This document shows positions 1 to 7,190 of a stretch of DNA of 15,326 nucleotides, in pieces. Under the pieces are notes generated by a model. The model did not search any database and was not told where the DNA came from. It worked only from the letters and a program-made list of their open reading frames with translations. Where the stretch lies: positions 1 to 15,326 of the forward strand of contig JAVMKL010000267.1 in NCBI GenBank assembly GCA_031732875.1. The letters run 5' to 3'. The DNA is from JAVMKJ01 sp031732875 (lineage in GTDB: Bacteria; Pseudomonadota; Gammaproteobacteria; Competibacterales; Competibacteraceae). Within the stretch, counting starts at the first letter, position 1. Every line of letters begins with the position of its first letter. A program made the position numbers and the translations under genes.

Positions 1-1456
1 GCCGGTCGGCCAGCGCCGCCGCCAGCACGGCGGTTTCTTCCCAGCCGGTGCCGGGTAGCGGCGGCAAGGGGTCGGAGTCGGCCAGGGCGGCGAGGGTTTC
101 CTGGAGGCTGGGGGAGACCCGGTCGGCGCGCCATTCGACCTGAACCCAGCGCGGTTCGGGATGAGCGGCCAGCCAACGGGCGGCGAAGTATTCCTGGAGG
201 AGTTGGTGGACGTAGAGCACTTCGTCCCGGCCCAGGTCTTCTTCCAGCACGCCGAGCGCCTCGCCGGCTTTCAGCACGTCCTCGGCGCGGTCGTGCGCGA
301 GGAGGTCGAGGGCGTCCTGGTGGTCGATGCGCACTTGGGAGGCTTCGCCCGGCCGGCGCCGGGCTTGCATCTCGAAGGCCAGGTGGCTCAACCGGTCGAA
401 CAGGATGCCTTGCCGGGGCAGTTCGTGGGGTGTCTTCCACTGACGTGGTTGTTTAAACCGCGTGCGGTCGCGTTCGCCGAGCAGCACACCCGGCTGAAAC
501 AGCGGGTGGTCGGCTTCGATCTCGCGTTGCAGGGCTTGCCGGGCGAAACCGCCGAACAGGGCGGCGCGGCCTGCGGGGATTTCGCCGGCGGTGGTCTGGG
601 CGACCAGCAGCTTGAGAAAGTAGGGCGAGCGCAACACCTCCAGTTGCGGCGAGCCGGCCAGATTGCCCCAGAGCGCGGCGTGGTGAGCGGGGCAGTAGAG
701 CGCCAGAAATTCCTGGATTTGCGCGTCGGACAGGGCTTCGATCCGCACCTGCGGCACCGGCAGGTCCTTGGAGGACAGAGTGGCGCTGTAGTCCAGGCTG
801 CGGCAGGAGAAAATCACCCGGTTACCGGGGTAATGCCGGGTCAGCTCGGCCAGAAAGGCTTTCCAGCACCGCAAGGGCTCCGGGCCGGCCTGGGGCATTT
901 CGTTGAGGGCGTCCAGCAGCAGGGTGACGCGCCGTTGCCGCAAGAGGGTGTCCAGCGGCGGCCAGTCGGAGTTTTCAGCCGCCCACCGTTCACGCAGCCA
1001 GTCGAGCGGGCGCGGCGGGGGATCGGCGCCGCGCGTGCCGTAGCCGTTCAGCGCGACGAAAAAGGTCATCGGGCCATGCGTCGGAGGGTCGTCCGTGCCG
1101 GCATCGAGCACGGTTCGGGCGTTGTCCAGCTCGAAATGCCGCAGCAGCGTGCTCTTGCCCGAGCCCGGCGGTCCGAGCAGCACCACGGCCGGGTCGGGCA
1201 CGTCCGCCAGCACCTCGCGCAAATCCTGGAACGTGCGGGCTTGCGCGGACCAACGCGGTCCTTGCGCTTCTTCGCCCTGATCGAGTAGCAGGGTCAGATG
1301 GACAAAGCGTTTGTCCAGCGCGTAGCGGGGGTGGGACCAGCGCTCGACGCAGGCTTGGTAGTAGCGCCTGAAGGCAGGCCCGCCGGCGGCGACGCCAGCG
1401 TCCGACGGGCCTACCGAGGGCGGTCCAGTAGCTCTTTCGGCAGGAGTTTCGCGAGG
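1..1456 (-). CDS. NACHT-domain STAND NTPase (bacterial NLR-like), partial, no start codon visible
   Basis: The frame is open for about 485 codons, from after a TGA at 1457-1459 to the window edge, so the C-terminus is missing. Numbering codons from 1456, a Walker A motif GPPGSGKST lies at about 95-103 (bases 1148-1174), a Walker B-like VTLLLDALNE at about 177-186, and the helical motif HQLLQEYFAAR typical of the end of a NACHT module at about 417-427. NACHT proteins are STAND ATPases that oligomerise on sensing a ligand, and bacterial ones are often anti-phage sensors. Conserved-looking sequence (FRRYYQACVERW) begins near codon 33, but no ATG, GTG or TTG occurs before a TTG only about 15 codons ahead of the P-loop. 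The frame overlaps the end of the upstream hydrolase ORF by 46 bases in the -1 register, so a fused hydrolase-EAD-NACHT protein split by a frameshift is likely. Domain call is firm; the existence of an independent protein is doubtful. The sensor region is outside the window. Confidence 0.85.
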
Positions 1457-2511
1457 TCATCCCGACCGATGTAGCGCAGTCCTTCGGTCAGCCGGCTCAG
1501 TTTCCCGTGGGATGCCAGCCATTCCCACACCCGCTGTGGTTCCCAACCTCGGTCGAAGCGGGCGCGCTCGGCGGGTTCGATGCTGAAGTAGTCGGCCAGG
1601 AGTTGCCAGTCGCCGCCCAGCCGCCGGCACAGGTCGATTTTCACTTGGCCGAAGTCCGGGTCGGCGAGCGTTTCCGCCGAGGACTGCGAGTCCAGGGCTG
1701 CGCGCTTGACCGGCGGTTTCGCCACCGGCGGTTTCGCCACCGGCGGACGAGCCGCATTGACGATGTCCTCGACCAGGCACTTTACGCTACGGTAAATCAG
1801 GCTGTCTTTGGAGGCTGGCTTGCAGATGGAGACGTGATCCTCGTCCACCGGAACGGGCACCACCCCGACGATCCCCGGATCGGCGGTGGTTTCGTTGACC
1901 ACCAGAATGCCCGCCACGGGGCGTTTCTCGTAATACACCTCCGTGGTGAGGTCGAAATCCGCGACGTGGTTGCGATACCAGAGATTGAGTTCCCGCAAGC
2001 GTGGATGGTGCACTTCCAGTTCTTCGACGCTGACCGTGGTGCGGAGCAAACCGCCGATGTATTGGATCCAACTGGCCAGGTCCGCGCCGGAATGGGGGGT
2101 GGACAGAAAGACGACGGCCTTGGTCTGGGTGGTGATCGCTTTCCAGGCCGGGTTGCCGAAGTCGGAAGCGTGGCGCAACACCTGCTTGACCAGCAGCCCG
2201 CCCAGGCTGTGGCAGACGAACACGACCGGCCGGCGACCGATCTTGTCGAGTTTGAGTTGTTGCAAGACGTTGGTCGCCCGGTCGGCCAGCGGCATGGCGT
2301 GCCCTTTCCAGGCCGAGGCGCTGACCGCGTAACCCAAGGACCAGACGCCGATTGCCGGCACGTCTTCCCCCAGCCAGGCGGGCCAGAAGGCTTGCGGATC
2401 ACCCTTGGGGTGCCAGGTGGTGCGGGCGTCGCCGTCCAGACCGTGGACGAAGATCACGTCGGCAACGTGGTCGGGGTCGTCGCAACCCCCGATTTTTTGC
2501 AGGCCGTCCAT
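1411..2511 (-). CDS. SesB/DUF676-like alpha/beta hydrolase with C-terminal effector-associated (death-like) domain
   Basis: This 366-aa protein has an alpha/beta-hydrolase (serine esterase/lipase) domain at about residues 15-250. Visible features are an oxyanion strand VIFVHGLDGD (19-28), the nucleophile elbow CHSLGG with Ser102, a STPHSGADLA motif (137-146), and a probable catalytic His226 in DEDHVSICKP. A proline-rich hinge (PPVAKPPVAKPPVK, 256-269) leads to a helical domain at about 287-360 with WQLLADYF, RVWEWLASHGKLSRL and YIGRDDLAKLL, the pattern of death-fold effector-associated domains (EADs) in bacterial conflict systems. In fungal NLRs, SesB-type hydrolases are N-terminal effectors fused to NACHT; here NACHT coding follows at once in the -1 frame. 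The likely role is a lipase-type effector switched on by NACHT oligomerisation; the substrate is unknown. ATG at 2511 is chosen because it precedes the first hydrolase strand; the ribosome site is weak. There is no signal peptide. Confidence 0.85.
   Translation of the reverse strand: MDGLQKIGGCDDPDHVADVIFVHGLDGDARTTWHPKGDPQAFWPAWLGEDVPAIGVWSLGYAVSASAWKGHAMPLADRATNVLQQLKLDKIGRRPVVFVCHSLGGLLVKQVLRHASDFGNPAWKAITTQTKAVVFLSTPHSGADLASWIQYIGGLLRTTVSVEELEVHHPRLRELNLWYRNHVADFDLTTEVYYEKRPVAGILVVNETTADPGIVGVVPVPVDEDHVSICKPASKDSLIYRSVKCLVEDIVNAARPPVAKPPVAKPPVKRAALDSQSSAETLADPDFGQVKIDLCRRLGGDWQLLADYFSIEPAERARFDRGWEPQRVWEWLASHGKLSRLTEGLRYIGRDDLAKLLPKELLDRPR
1711..1746 (-). repeat. 15-bp tandem repeat encoding a PPVAK hinge
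   Basis: Two exact copies of a 15-base unit (1711-1725 and 1726-1740) and the first 6 bases of a third encode PPVAK-PPVAK-PP in the hydrolase gene. They form the linker between the hydrolase and the effector-associated domain. Units are multiples of three, so copy-number change would alter linker length without breaking the frame. Confidence 0.9.
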
Positions 2512-2592
2512 TGTTCTGTTTCCGGGGCAGGTCGTGGCAGTGAGTCCCCGAATTGTAGAGCGGAGGATACGGACCGTCCACCGAGGTGCCGA

Positions 2593-3072
2593 CTACGGTA
2601 GCAGCAAACCGATGCGGTCCAGTTCGGTTTTCAGGCGGGCGCGGTCGTTTTGCAATTCGGCCAGCGGCAGCGCGAAAAAAGCCTCGATGCGGGCGCGCAG
2701 CGTCCGATAGGCTTGCATGAAAACCGCGTCGATTTCCTCGTCGGTGCCGGTAGCGTGGGCCGGGTCGTCCACGCCCCAGTGCGTTCGCAACACCGGCCCC
2801 AGATACGCCGGGCAGGTCTCGCCCGCCGCGCTGGCGCAGACCGTGATCACGATGTCGGGCGTGACGGGCAGGTCGTCCCAGGATTTGCTGCGATAGCCCT
2901 CGGTCGAGATGCCCTCGCGCGCCAGCAGGGCCAGCGAACGCGGATGGACCTGGCCGGTCGGATGGCTCCCGGCGCTCATCGCGCTCCAGCCCGGCGGCGC
3001 GAGGTGGTTGAGAGTGGCTTCGCCCAGGATCGAGCGGCAGGAATTACCGGTACAGAGAAACAGAACATTCAT
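2593..3072 (-). CDS. arsC: Arsenate reductase ArsC, low-molecular-weight phosphatase (thioredoxin-linked) type
   Basis: This cytoplasmic 159-aa enzyme should reduce arsenate to arsenite for export by Acr3. The N-terminal phosphatase P-loop CTGNSCRS (Cys7 to Arg13, CX5R) holds the nucleophilic cysteine. Cys79 and Cys87 (ITVCASAAGETCP) match the two further redox cysteines of LMW-PTP-fold arsenate reductases, and Asp103-Pro104 fits the general-acid loop. SAGSHPTGQVHPRS is typical of the family. The length is normal. It is the last gene of the ars operon, 54 bases after the DUF2703 gene; no good Shine-Dalgarno site precedes the ATG, so it may depend on readthrough translation from upstream. Ordinary tyrosine phosphatase activity is less likely given the extra cysteines and the context. 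Confidence 0.95.
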   Translation of the reverse strand: MNVLFLCTGNSCRSILGEATLNHLAPPGWSAMSAGSHPTGQVHPRSLALLAREGISTEGYRSKSWDDLPVTPDIVITVCASAAGETCPAYLGPVLRTHWGVDDPAHATGTDEEIDAVFMQAYRTLRARIEAFFALPLAELQNDRARLKTELDRIGLLLP

Positions 3073-3126
3073 GAGTCAACTTTTCGGTTGGGGTTGGGAG
3101 ACGGGGAATCGCGCTTGCGCGTTCCG

Positions 3127-3510
3127 CTAGCAACACCGGGCCACGGTACAGGCCGCCTGCCGGATCATCGTTGCGGGAATGGCCTCGAAGGTGTGGCCCC
3201 CGACCGTAACGGTGCGGCAAAAGCTCGGCTGGCCGCAGAGATCGCCGCAGGATGGACACTCGCTTTCCGATGCGGCAGCGCCCGGTAGCACCGATTCCAG
3301 CGGTACGCCGTCGAACAGAATGAGATTGGATTGGGATAACTGTTCGAGCGGCAGTTTCGTCTCGCGGTACGTGATCGTCACGCCGCGCGGCGCACATTCG
3401 GCGGCCAGTTGGGAGACGACCTGTTGCAGGGATTGCAGGGTGTCGGAGCAACGCAGACAGGTACGCCCATCTTTTTCCAGATGGCGCCATTCGATATCGA
3501 GAGTCTTCAT
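3127..3510 (-). CDS. DUF2703 family cysteine-rich protein of the ars operon
   Basis: The 127-aa product starts MKTLDIEWRHLEKDG and matches my recollection of DUF2703, a family of unknown function often found in heavy-metal and arsenic clusters. The ATG at 3510 is preferred to an in-frame ATG four codons upstream, because a GGAGG lies about 6 bases before it. The protein has about ten cysteines, including CLRC near the N-terminus, a CPSCGDLCGQPSFC cluster and a C-terminal CTVARCC. This suggests thiol binding of As(III) or another soft metal, or a redox role; that is inference. No membrane segments or signal peptide are seen, so it is probably cytoplasmic. It lies 26 bases after the permease gene and 54 bases before arsC, inside the operon. 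Confidence 0.8.
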   Translation of the reverse strand: MKTLDIEWRHLEKDGRTCLRCSDTLQSLQQVVSQLAAECAPRGVTITYRETKLPLEQLSQSNLILFDGVPLESVLPGAAASESECPSCGDLCGQPSFCRTVTVGGHTFEAIPATMIRQAACTVARCC

Positions 3511-3536
3511 GGAAACCTCCATGGAACTTCAGGCCG

Positions 3537-4319
3537 TCAGGCATGACGCCAGATTTTGAGCGCCGAGAGCAAGAGAATTCCGGCCAGCAGCGGCAGCAAC
3601 ACGGCGCCGGGAACGATGCCGAGCAACTGTCCGCCCAGGAAAGCTCCCGCGATGGAGCCGACCGCCATGACCAGTGCAAACCCGCGATTCCGGCCCAGCA
3701 CGGCAAAGCTCTTGTCGCGGCTGTAGCGAGCAAAGCCGGTCAGCATGGTGGGTAAACTGATGGCCAGCGCCAAACTGCCCGCCAGTTTGATGTCGGTTCC
3801 GAACAGCAGCATGAGGGTCGGAATCAACAACTCACCACCGGCGACGCCCAGCAACGAAGCCACGACCCCGATGCCAAAGCCGGCGAGAACCCCAGCGACC
3901 GTTTGCATGGCGCCCATCAGTAGTACGCTGCCCTGGCTCTCGCGATGACCGAAGAGCAGCACCACCGCCATCGCGACGAGCAGCGCGGCAATGATTCGAT
4001 ACAAGGTTTCCGATTTCAGCCGGGTGGCCCATTCCGCGCCCAGCCACGCCCCCAGGAGGCTGCCGGCCAACAGATTCGCGATGATGGGCCAATGCGAACC
4101 GAGCGTTGCGAAGGGCACCGTCCGCGCCCGAAACGGCAAGGCAAAAGCGACGACCAGGAGACTCATGGCCTTGTTGAGAATCACGGCTTCCAGCGCGGCG
4201 AAGCGAAACATCCCGATCAGCAGCGGCAACCGGAATTCGGCTCCACCCAGGCCGATGAGGCCGCCGAGCATCCCGACCATTGCGCCAGCGCCAAAGGCGG
4301 CGAGCCGGTTTTCGCGCAT
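3537..4319 (-). CDS. TauE/SafE-family membrane permease in the ars operon
   Basis: The 260-aa product is strongly hydrophobic, with about eight predicted membrane segments. It has the internal repeat of the TauE/SafE (sulfite/anion exporter, formerly DUF81) family: a glycine-rich motif GMLGGLIGLGGAEFRLPLL near residue 16 and its counterpart GVVASLLGVAGGELLIPTL in the second half. Characterised relatives export sulfite, sulfonates or related organosulfur anions. Its position between acr3 (14 bases upstream) and the DUF2703 gene (26 bases downstream) suggests export of an arsenic- or sulfur-related anion, but the substrate is unknown. The start MRENRLAAFG at 4319 is chosen because the frame upstream of it is acr3 sequence read out of frame. 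Confidence 0.88.
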   Translation of the reverse strand: MRENRLAAFGAGAMVGMLGGLIGLGGAEFRLPLLIGMFRFAALEAVILNKAMSLLVVAFALPFRARTVPFATLGSHWPIIANLLAGSLLGAWLGAEWATRLKSETLYRIIAALLVAMAVVLLFGHRESQGSVLLMGAMQTVAGVLAGFGIGVVASLLGVAGGELLIPTLMLLFGTDIKLAGSLALAISLPTMLTGFARYSRDKSFAVLGRNRGFALVMAVGSIAGAFLGGQLLGIVPGAVLLPLLAGILLLSALKIWRHA

Positions 4320-4333
4320 GGTGCTGGTTCCGC

Positions 4334-5416
4334 TTACCGGACGGACAAGCCGACCTCGTACCACTGGCGGCTGCGATTGACGATGTTGGCCACCAGCAGC
4401 ATCACCGGCACCTCGATCAGCACGCCGACCACCGTGGCCAGCGCCGCGCCCGACTCGAAGCCAAAGAGCGCGATCGCCGTCGCCACCGCCAGCTCGAAGA
4501 AATTGCTGGCGCCGATCAGGGCCGAGGGGCCGGCCACGCAGTGCGGCGACCCGACCTTGCGGTTCAGCCAGTAAGCCAGCCCGGCGTTGAAAAAGACCTG
4601 AAACAGGATCGGAACCGCCAGCAGCAGAATCACCAGCGGCTGTTTGACGATCTGTTCGCCCTGGAAGCCGAACAGCAGCACCAGCGTGGTCAGCAGAGCG
4701 ATCAAGGACAGCGGGCCGAGTTTTTCCAGCAACCGAGCCAGCCCGGCCGCGCCCTGCCGATTCAGCACCGCGCCCCGCACCGCCTGAGCGATGATCAAGG
4801 GAATCACGATGTACAGTACCACCGACAGGAACAGGGTTTCCCACGGCACGGTGATCGAAGTCAGCCCCAGCAGCAGGCCGACGATGGGACCGAAGGCGAA
4901 CACCATGATCACGTCGTTCAGTGCTACCTGGCTCAGGGTGAAATGTGGTTCGCCCTTGGTCAGGTTGCTCCACACGAACACCATCGCGGTACAGGGCGCG
5001 GCGGCCAGCAAAATCAGTCCGGCGATGTAGGACTCGATCTGGTCGGCCGGCAGCAGCGGCGCGAACAGCCCGCCGACGAACAACCAGCCGAGCAGCGCCA
5101 TCGAGAACGGCTTGATGCCCCAGTTGATCAGCAGGGTGACGCCGATGCCGCGCCAGTATTGCCCGACCTCGCGCAGCGCGGCGAAGTCGATCTTGACCAG
5201 CATCGGGATGATCATCAGCCAGATCAGCACCGCCACCGGCAGGTTGACCTGGGCGATTTCCAGCCTGCCGATAGTCTGGAACAAACCGGGCAAAAAATGC
5301 CCCAGCACGATGCCGGCCGCGATGCACAGCGCCACCCACAGCGTCAGGTAGCGCTCGAAAAATCCCAGATGCATGCCCTCCGCCTGTCGGGCGGTGACGT
5401 CGCAGGCCGCGCTCAT
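4334..5416 (-). CDS. acr3: Arsenite efflux permease of the ACR3 family
   Basis: The 360-aa inner-membrane protein has about ten hydrophobic segments. Family landmarks are AAAPCTAMVFVWSNLTKG with the conserved Cys142, NDVIMVFAFGP, SNFFELAVATAIALFG, and EVPVMLLVANIVNRSRQWY near the C-terminus with Glu335. ACR3 proteins are As(III)/H+ antiporters that expel arsenite. The ATG at 5416 is fixed by a GGAGG seven bases upstream and by a 4-base ATGA overlap with the arsR stop, which indicates translational coupling. The frame stays open further upstream, but that stretch is arsR read out of frame. In older annotations the gene is often called arsB, which is an unrelated family. Confidence 0.96.
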   Translation of the reverse strand: MSAACDVTARQAEGMHLGFFERYLTLWVALCIAAGIVLGHFLPGLFQTIGRLEIAQVNLPVAVLIWLMIIPMLVKIDFAALREVGQYWRGIGVTLLINWGIKPFSMALLGWLFVGGLFAPLLPADQIESYIAGLILLAAAPCTAMVFVWSNLTKGEPHFTLSQVALNDVIMVFAFGPIVGLLLGLTSITVPWETLFLSVVLYIVIPLIIAQAVRGAVLNRQGAAGLARLLEKLGPLSLIALLTTLVLLFGFQGEQIVKQPLVILLLAVPILFQVFFNAGLAYWLNRKVGSPHCVAGPSALIGASNFFELAVATAIALFGFESGAALATVVGVLIEVPVMLLVANIVNRSRQWYEVGLSVR

Positions 5417-5775
5417 GAGTGATCCTCCAACTTGGTCTTTCCGATAGGCTTCCGAGTAAGGGTTTGCATGGGGATGAAAGCCGTCCCGTCGAACGTGGGC
5501 AGGTTGCAGCAATGCTCGGTCAAATACGCCATCAGTTCGACGATCGCGTCGCAACGGGCCTGATAGATCAACTGCCGTCCCTCGCGCCGGCAATCGAGCA
5601 GGCCGGCCTGCTGCAAGGTTTTCAAATGGAACGACAGCGTCGCCAGCGGCAGGCCGAAACGTTCGCCCACCTGACCGGCGGGCTGCGGTCCCGTCTGGGC
5701 CAGATGACGGAAAATATGCAGGCGGGTTTCCTGCGCCAGCGCGCTCAATAGGGCAATCGCGGTTGACGTTTCCAT
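5413..5775 (-). CDS. arsR: ArsR/SmtB-family arsenic-responsive repressor
   Basis: The 120-aa winged-helix protein has its recognition helix around residues 41-60 (LPLATLSFHLKTLQQAGLL) and a wing around REGRQLIYQ. The classic ELCVC-type As(III) site is not present near helix 3. Instead a vicinal Cys89-Cys90 pair (EHCCNLP) lies in the C-terminal part, with Cys62 and Cys75 elsewhere. This recalls the Acidithiobacillus ferrooxidans class, where C-terminal cysteines bind As(III). It should repress the operon it leads and let go when arsenite binds. A palindrome overlaps the -10 box and ends two bases before the start codon. The ATG at 5775 fits the N-terminus METSTAIALLSALAQETRL; no clear Shine-Dalgarno site fits between promoter and start. 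Confidence 0.95.
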   Translation of the reverse strand: METSTAIALLSALAQETRLHIFRHLAQTGPQPAGQVGERFGLPLATLSFHLKTLQQAGLLDCRREGRQLIYQARCDAIVELMAYLTEHCCNLPTFDGTAFIPMQTLTRKPIGKTKLEDHS

Positions 5776-5777
5776 AA

Positions 5778-5811
5778 TTCCAAATATATGGAAATATTAA
5801 AGCGAACACAA
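5778..5811 (-). promoter_or_regulatory. ars promoter with overlapping ArsR operator
   Basis: On the minus strand, TTGTGT (5806-5811) and TATATT (5783-5788) are separated by 17 bases, a good sigma-70 arrangement. The -10 box lies inside the palindrome TTCCAAATATATGGAA (5778-5793), a likely ArsR operator; one more half-site TTCCA lies at 5770-5774. Transcription would start about 7 bases past the -10, within a base or two of the arsR ATG, so the arsR message may be leaderless. Box and palindrome are read directly; function is inferred. Confidence 0.65.
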
Positions 5812-5867
5812 GAGCGATCCGAGCGCGACTATTTTTACCGGCGGTGAATGAGGCGCGGGCAACATGC

Positions 5868-5899
5868 GGCGGATCGCGGCGCTTTGCGCCCAATCCACC
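5868..5899. repeat. Imperfect intergenic palindrome, REP-like
   Basis: The arms GGCGGAT (5868-5874) and ATCCACC (5893-5899) pair with one G-T wobble. Inner arms GGCGC (5878-5882) and GCGCC (5886-5890) enclose a TTT loop. The resulting hairpin stands between arsR and aroF and resembles dispersed GTGGATT-type palindromes of gammaproteobacteria. Repeat status across the genome cannot be tested here. Confidence 0.55.
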
Positions 5900-5920
5900 C
5901 TATACGAGCAGGGATATCGC

Positions 5921-5970
5921 AGAAAAATCTCTCTCTCCCCTTGGGAGAGAGAGTCGGGGTGAGGGAATCG
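5921..5970 (-). terminator. Intrinsic terminator of aroF, also resembling a REP element
   Basis: An 11-bp perfect stem (5929-5939 with 5943-5953, CT/GA-rich) has a 3-base loop and is followed on the minus strand by a T run (ATTTTTCT, 5921-5928). It lies 43 bases after the aroF stop, as expected of an intrinsic terminator. The stem plus the flanking TCGGGGTGAGGGA (5954-5966) resembles the CTCTCCC...GGGAGAG...GGGTGAGGG REP-type repeat common in proteobacteria. Confidence 0.7.
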
Positions 5971-5996
5971 GTATCGGATAACCGGCTGATCGGATC

Positions 5997-7064
5997 TCAG
6001 GTCGCCAGCCGCCCTGGCAGGACGCCTTTCAGCTTGGCGTGAGTCTCGCGCAGCATCTTTTCCGTGGTCGGCCAGTCCACGCAGGCGTCGGTGATCGACA
6101 CACCGTACTTGAGCTGGCTGCGGTCGGCCGGGATGGACTGGTTGCCCCAGCCGATGTTGCTCTCGACCATCAATCCGACGATGGACTGGTTGCCTTCCAC
6201 GACCTGATGCACGCAGTCCCGCATGACCAGCGGCTGCATGGCCGGATCCTTGAAGGAATTGGCGTGGCTGCAATCCACCACGATGTTGACCGGCAGCTTC
6301 TTTTCGCGCAGCGCTTTCTCGCACAGGGCGATCGACACCGAATCGTAGTTGGGCCGGTCGCCGCCGCGCAGCACCACATGCCCGTAGCGGTTGCCCAGGG
6401 TGCGGATCACCGCCGACTGGCCGAACGGGTTGATACCGAGGAAACTGTGCGGGCGGGCGGCCGATTGCAGGGCGTTGATCGCCACTTCCAGGCTGCCGTT
6501 GGTGCCGTTCTTGAAGCCGACCGGCATGGACAGGCCGCTGGCGATCTCGCGGTGGGTTTGCGATTCGGTGGTGCGGGCGCCGATGGCGGTCCAGGCGATC
6601 AGATCGGAAATGTATTGCGGGATGATCGGGTCGAGCGCCTCGGTGCCGGCCGGCAGCCCCATTTCCGCCAGATCCAGCAGCAGGCGGCGGGCAATCTCCA
6701 ATCCTTCGTCGATGCGGAAGGTGTCGTCCATGCGCGGGTCGTTGATCAGGCCCTTCCAGCCGACCGTGGTGCGCGGCTTTTCGAAGTACACCCGCATGAT
6801 GACGAACAGGGTATCCTGGACTTCGTCGGCCAGCGTCTTCAGCCGCAGCGCGTAGTCGCGGGCCGCCTCCACATCGTGAATGGAGCAGGGGCCGACCACC
6901 ACGAACAGCCGGGGATCCTGGCGGTCGAGGATGCGCTGGACCGTCTCCCGGCCCTGGAACACGGTGTCCGCCGCCGCTTCGCTGAGCGGCAGGCATTGCT
7001 TGATCTCCTCCGGGGTGGGCAGAACTTCCAGGGCGGCGACATTGACATTGTAAAGGTTTTGCAT
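5997..7064 (-). CDS. aroF: 3-deoxy-7-phosphoheptulonate synthase, class I (AroF-like)
   Basis: This 355-aa cytoplasmic enzyme condenses phosphoenolpyruvate with erythrose 4-phosphate, the first step of the shikimate pathway. It shows VVVGPCSIHD (metal ligand Cys60), RVYFEKPRTTVGWKGLINDP (91-110), IGARTTESQTHRE, GFKNGTNG, VDCSHANS (His267), MVESNI (Glu301) and SITDAC (Asp326), all matching the E. coli isozymes. From memory it resembles AroF more than AroG or AroH (TEALDP, VDCSH, YGVSITDAC). An Asn near the N-terminus aligns with AroF Asn8, which hints at tyrosine inhibition; this is inference and the paralogue could be named otherwise. The start agrees with the family N-terminus. It lies 126 bases after the HAD gene, with a hairpin in between, and ends at a terminator. 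No recognisable TyrR box was found. Confidence 0.94.
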   Translation of the reverse strand: MQNLYNVNVAALEVLPTPEEIKQCLPLSEAAADTVFQGRETVQRILDRQDPRLFVVVGPCSIHDVEAARDYALRLKTLADEVQDTLFVIMRVYFEKPRTTVGWKGLINDPRMDDTFRIDEGLEIARRLLLDLAEMGLPAGTEALDPIIPQYISDLIAWTAIGARTTESQTHREIASGLSMPVGFKNGTNGSLEVAINALQSAARPHSFLGINPFGQSAVIRTLGNRYGHVVLRGGDRPNYDSVSIALCEKALREKKLPVNIVVDCSHANSFKDPAMQPLVMRDCVHQVVEGNQSIVGLMVESNIGWGNQSIPADRSQLKYGVSITDACVDWPTTEKMLRETHAKLKGVLPGRLAT

Positions 7065-7105
7065 GGGCGTGGAATCGGGAGCTGGTGAGTGGAATATTTG
7101 AGTTT

Positions 7106-7136
7106 GGCGCTCGGGTTTTTTAGCCCAGCCAGCGCC
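7106..7136 (-). other. Hairpin in the aroF 5' leader
   Basis: GGCGCT (7106-7111) pairs with AGCGCC (7131-7136), and an inner GGG/CCC pair flanks an A/T-rich loop. It lies 42 bases before the aroF start. No T run follows it on the minus strand, so it is not a simple terminator. It could protect RNA ends or act in a leader control; no leader peptide was recognised. Confidence 0.35.
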
Positions 7137-7190
7137 GGATCGTCAAGCTGGAGCGCGATCCACCGGCGCGGTCCGCGACCGTTCCGGCCC

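Noticed and set aside
161..1288. Long plus-strand ORF of 375 codons opposite the NACHT frame
   Set aside because: It has low-complexity, Gly/Gln/Val-rich sequence typical of antisense to GC-rich coding DNA. The minus strand carries clear Walker and NACHT motifs over the same bases.
1411..1456. Classic -1 programmed frameshift heptamer in the hydrolase/NACHT overlap
   Set aside because: No X-XXY-YYZ heptamer is in the right frame; only a weak CCT/CCC slip is possible, so an indel is the simpler explanation.
990..1460. Minus-strand ORF of 156 codons with ATG at 1460, a possible start for the NACHT gene
   Set aside because: It is in the third frame, neither hydrolase nor NACHT, and its arginine-rich translation has no motifs.
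4320..5339. N-terminal extension of the TauE/SafE reading frame
   Set aside because: This part is acr3 read out of frame; the permease starts at ATG 4319.
5417..5893. N-terminal extension of the acr3 reading frame
   Set aside because: It covers arsR in another frame; the Shine-Dalgarno site and ATGA overlap fix the start at 5416.
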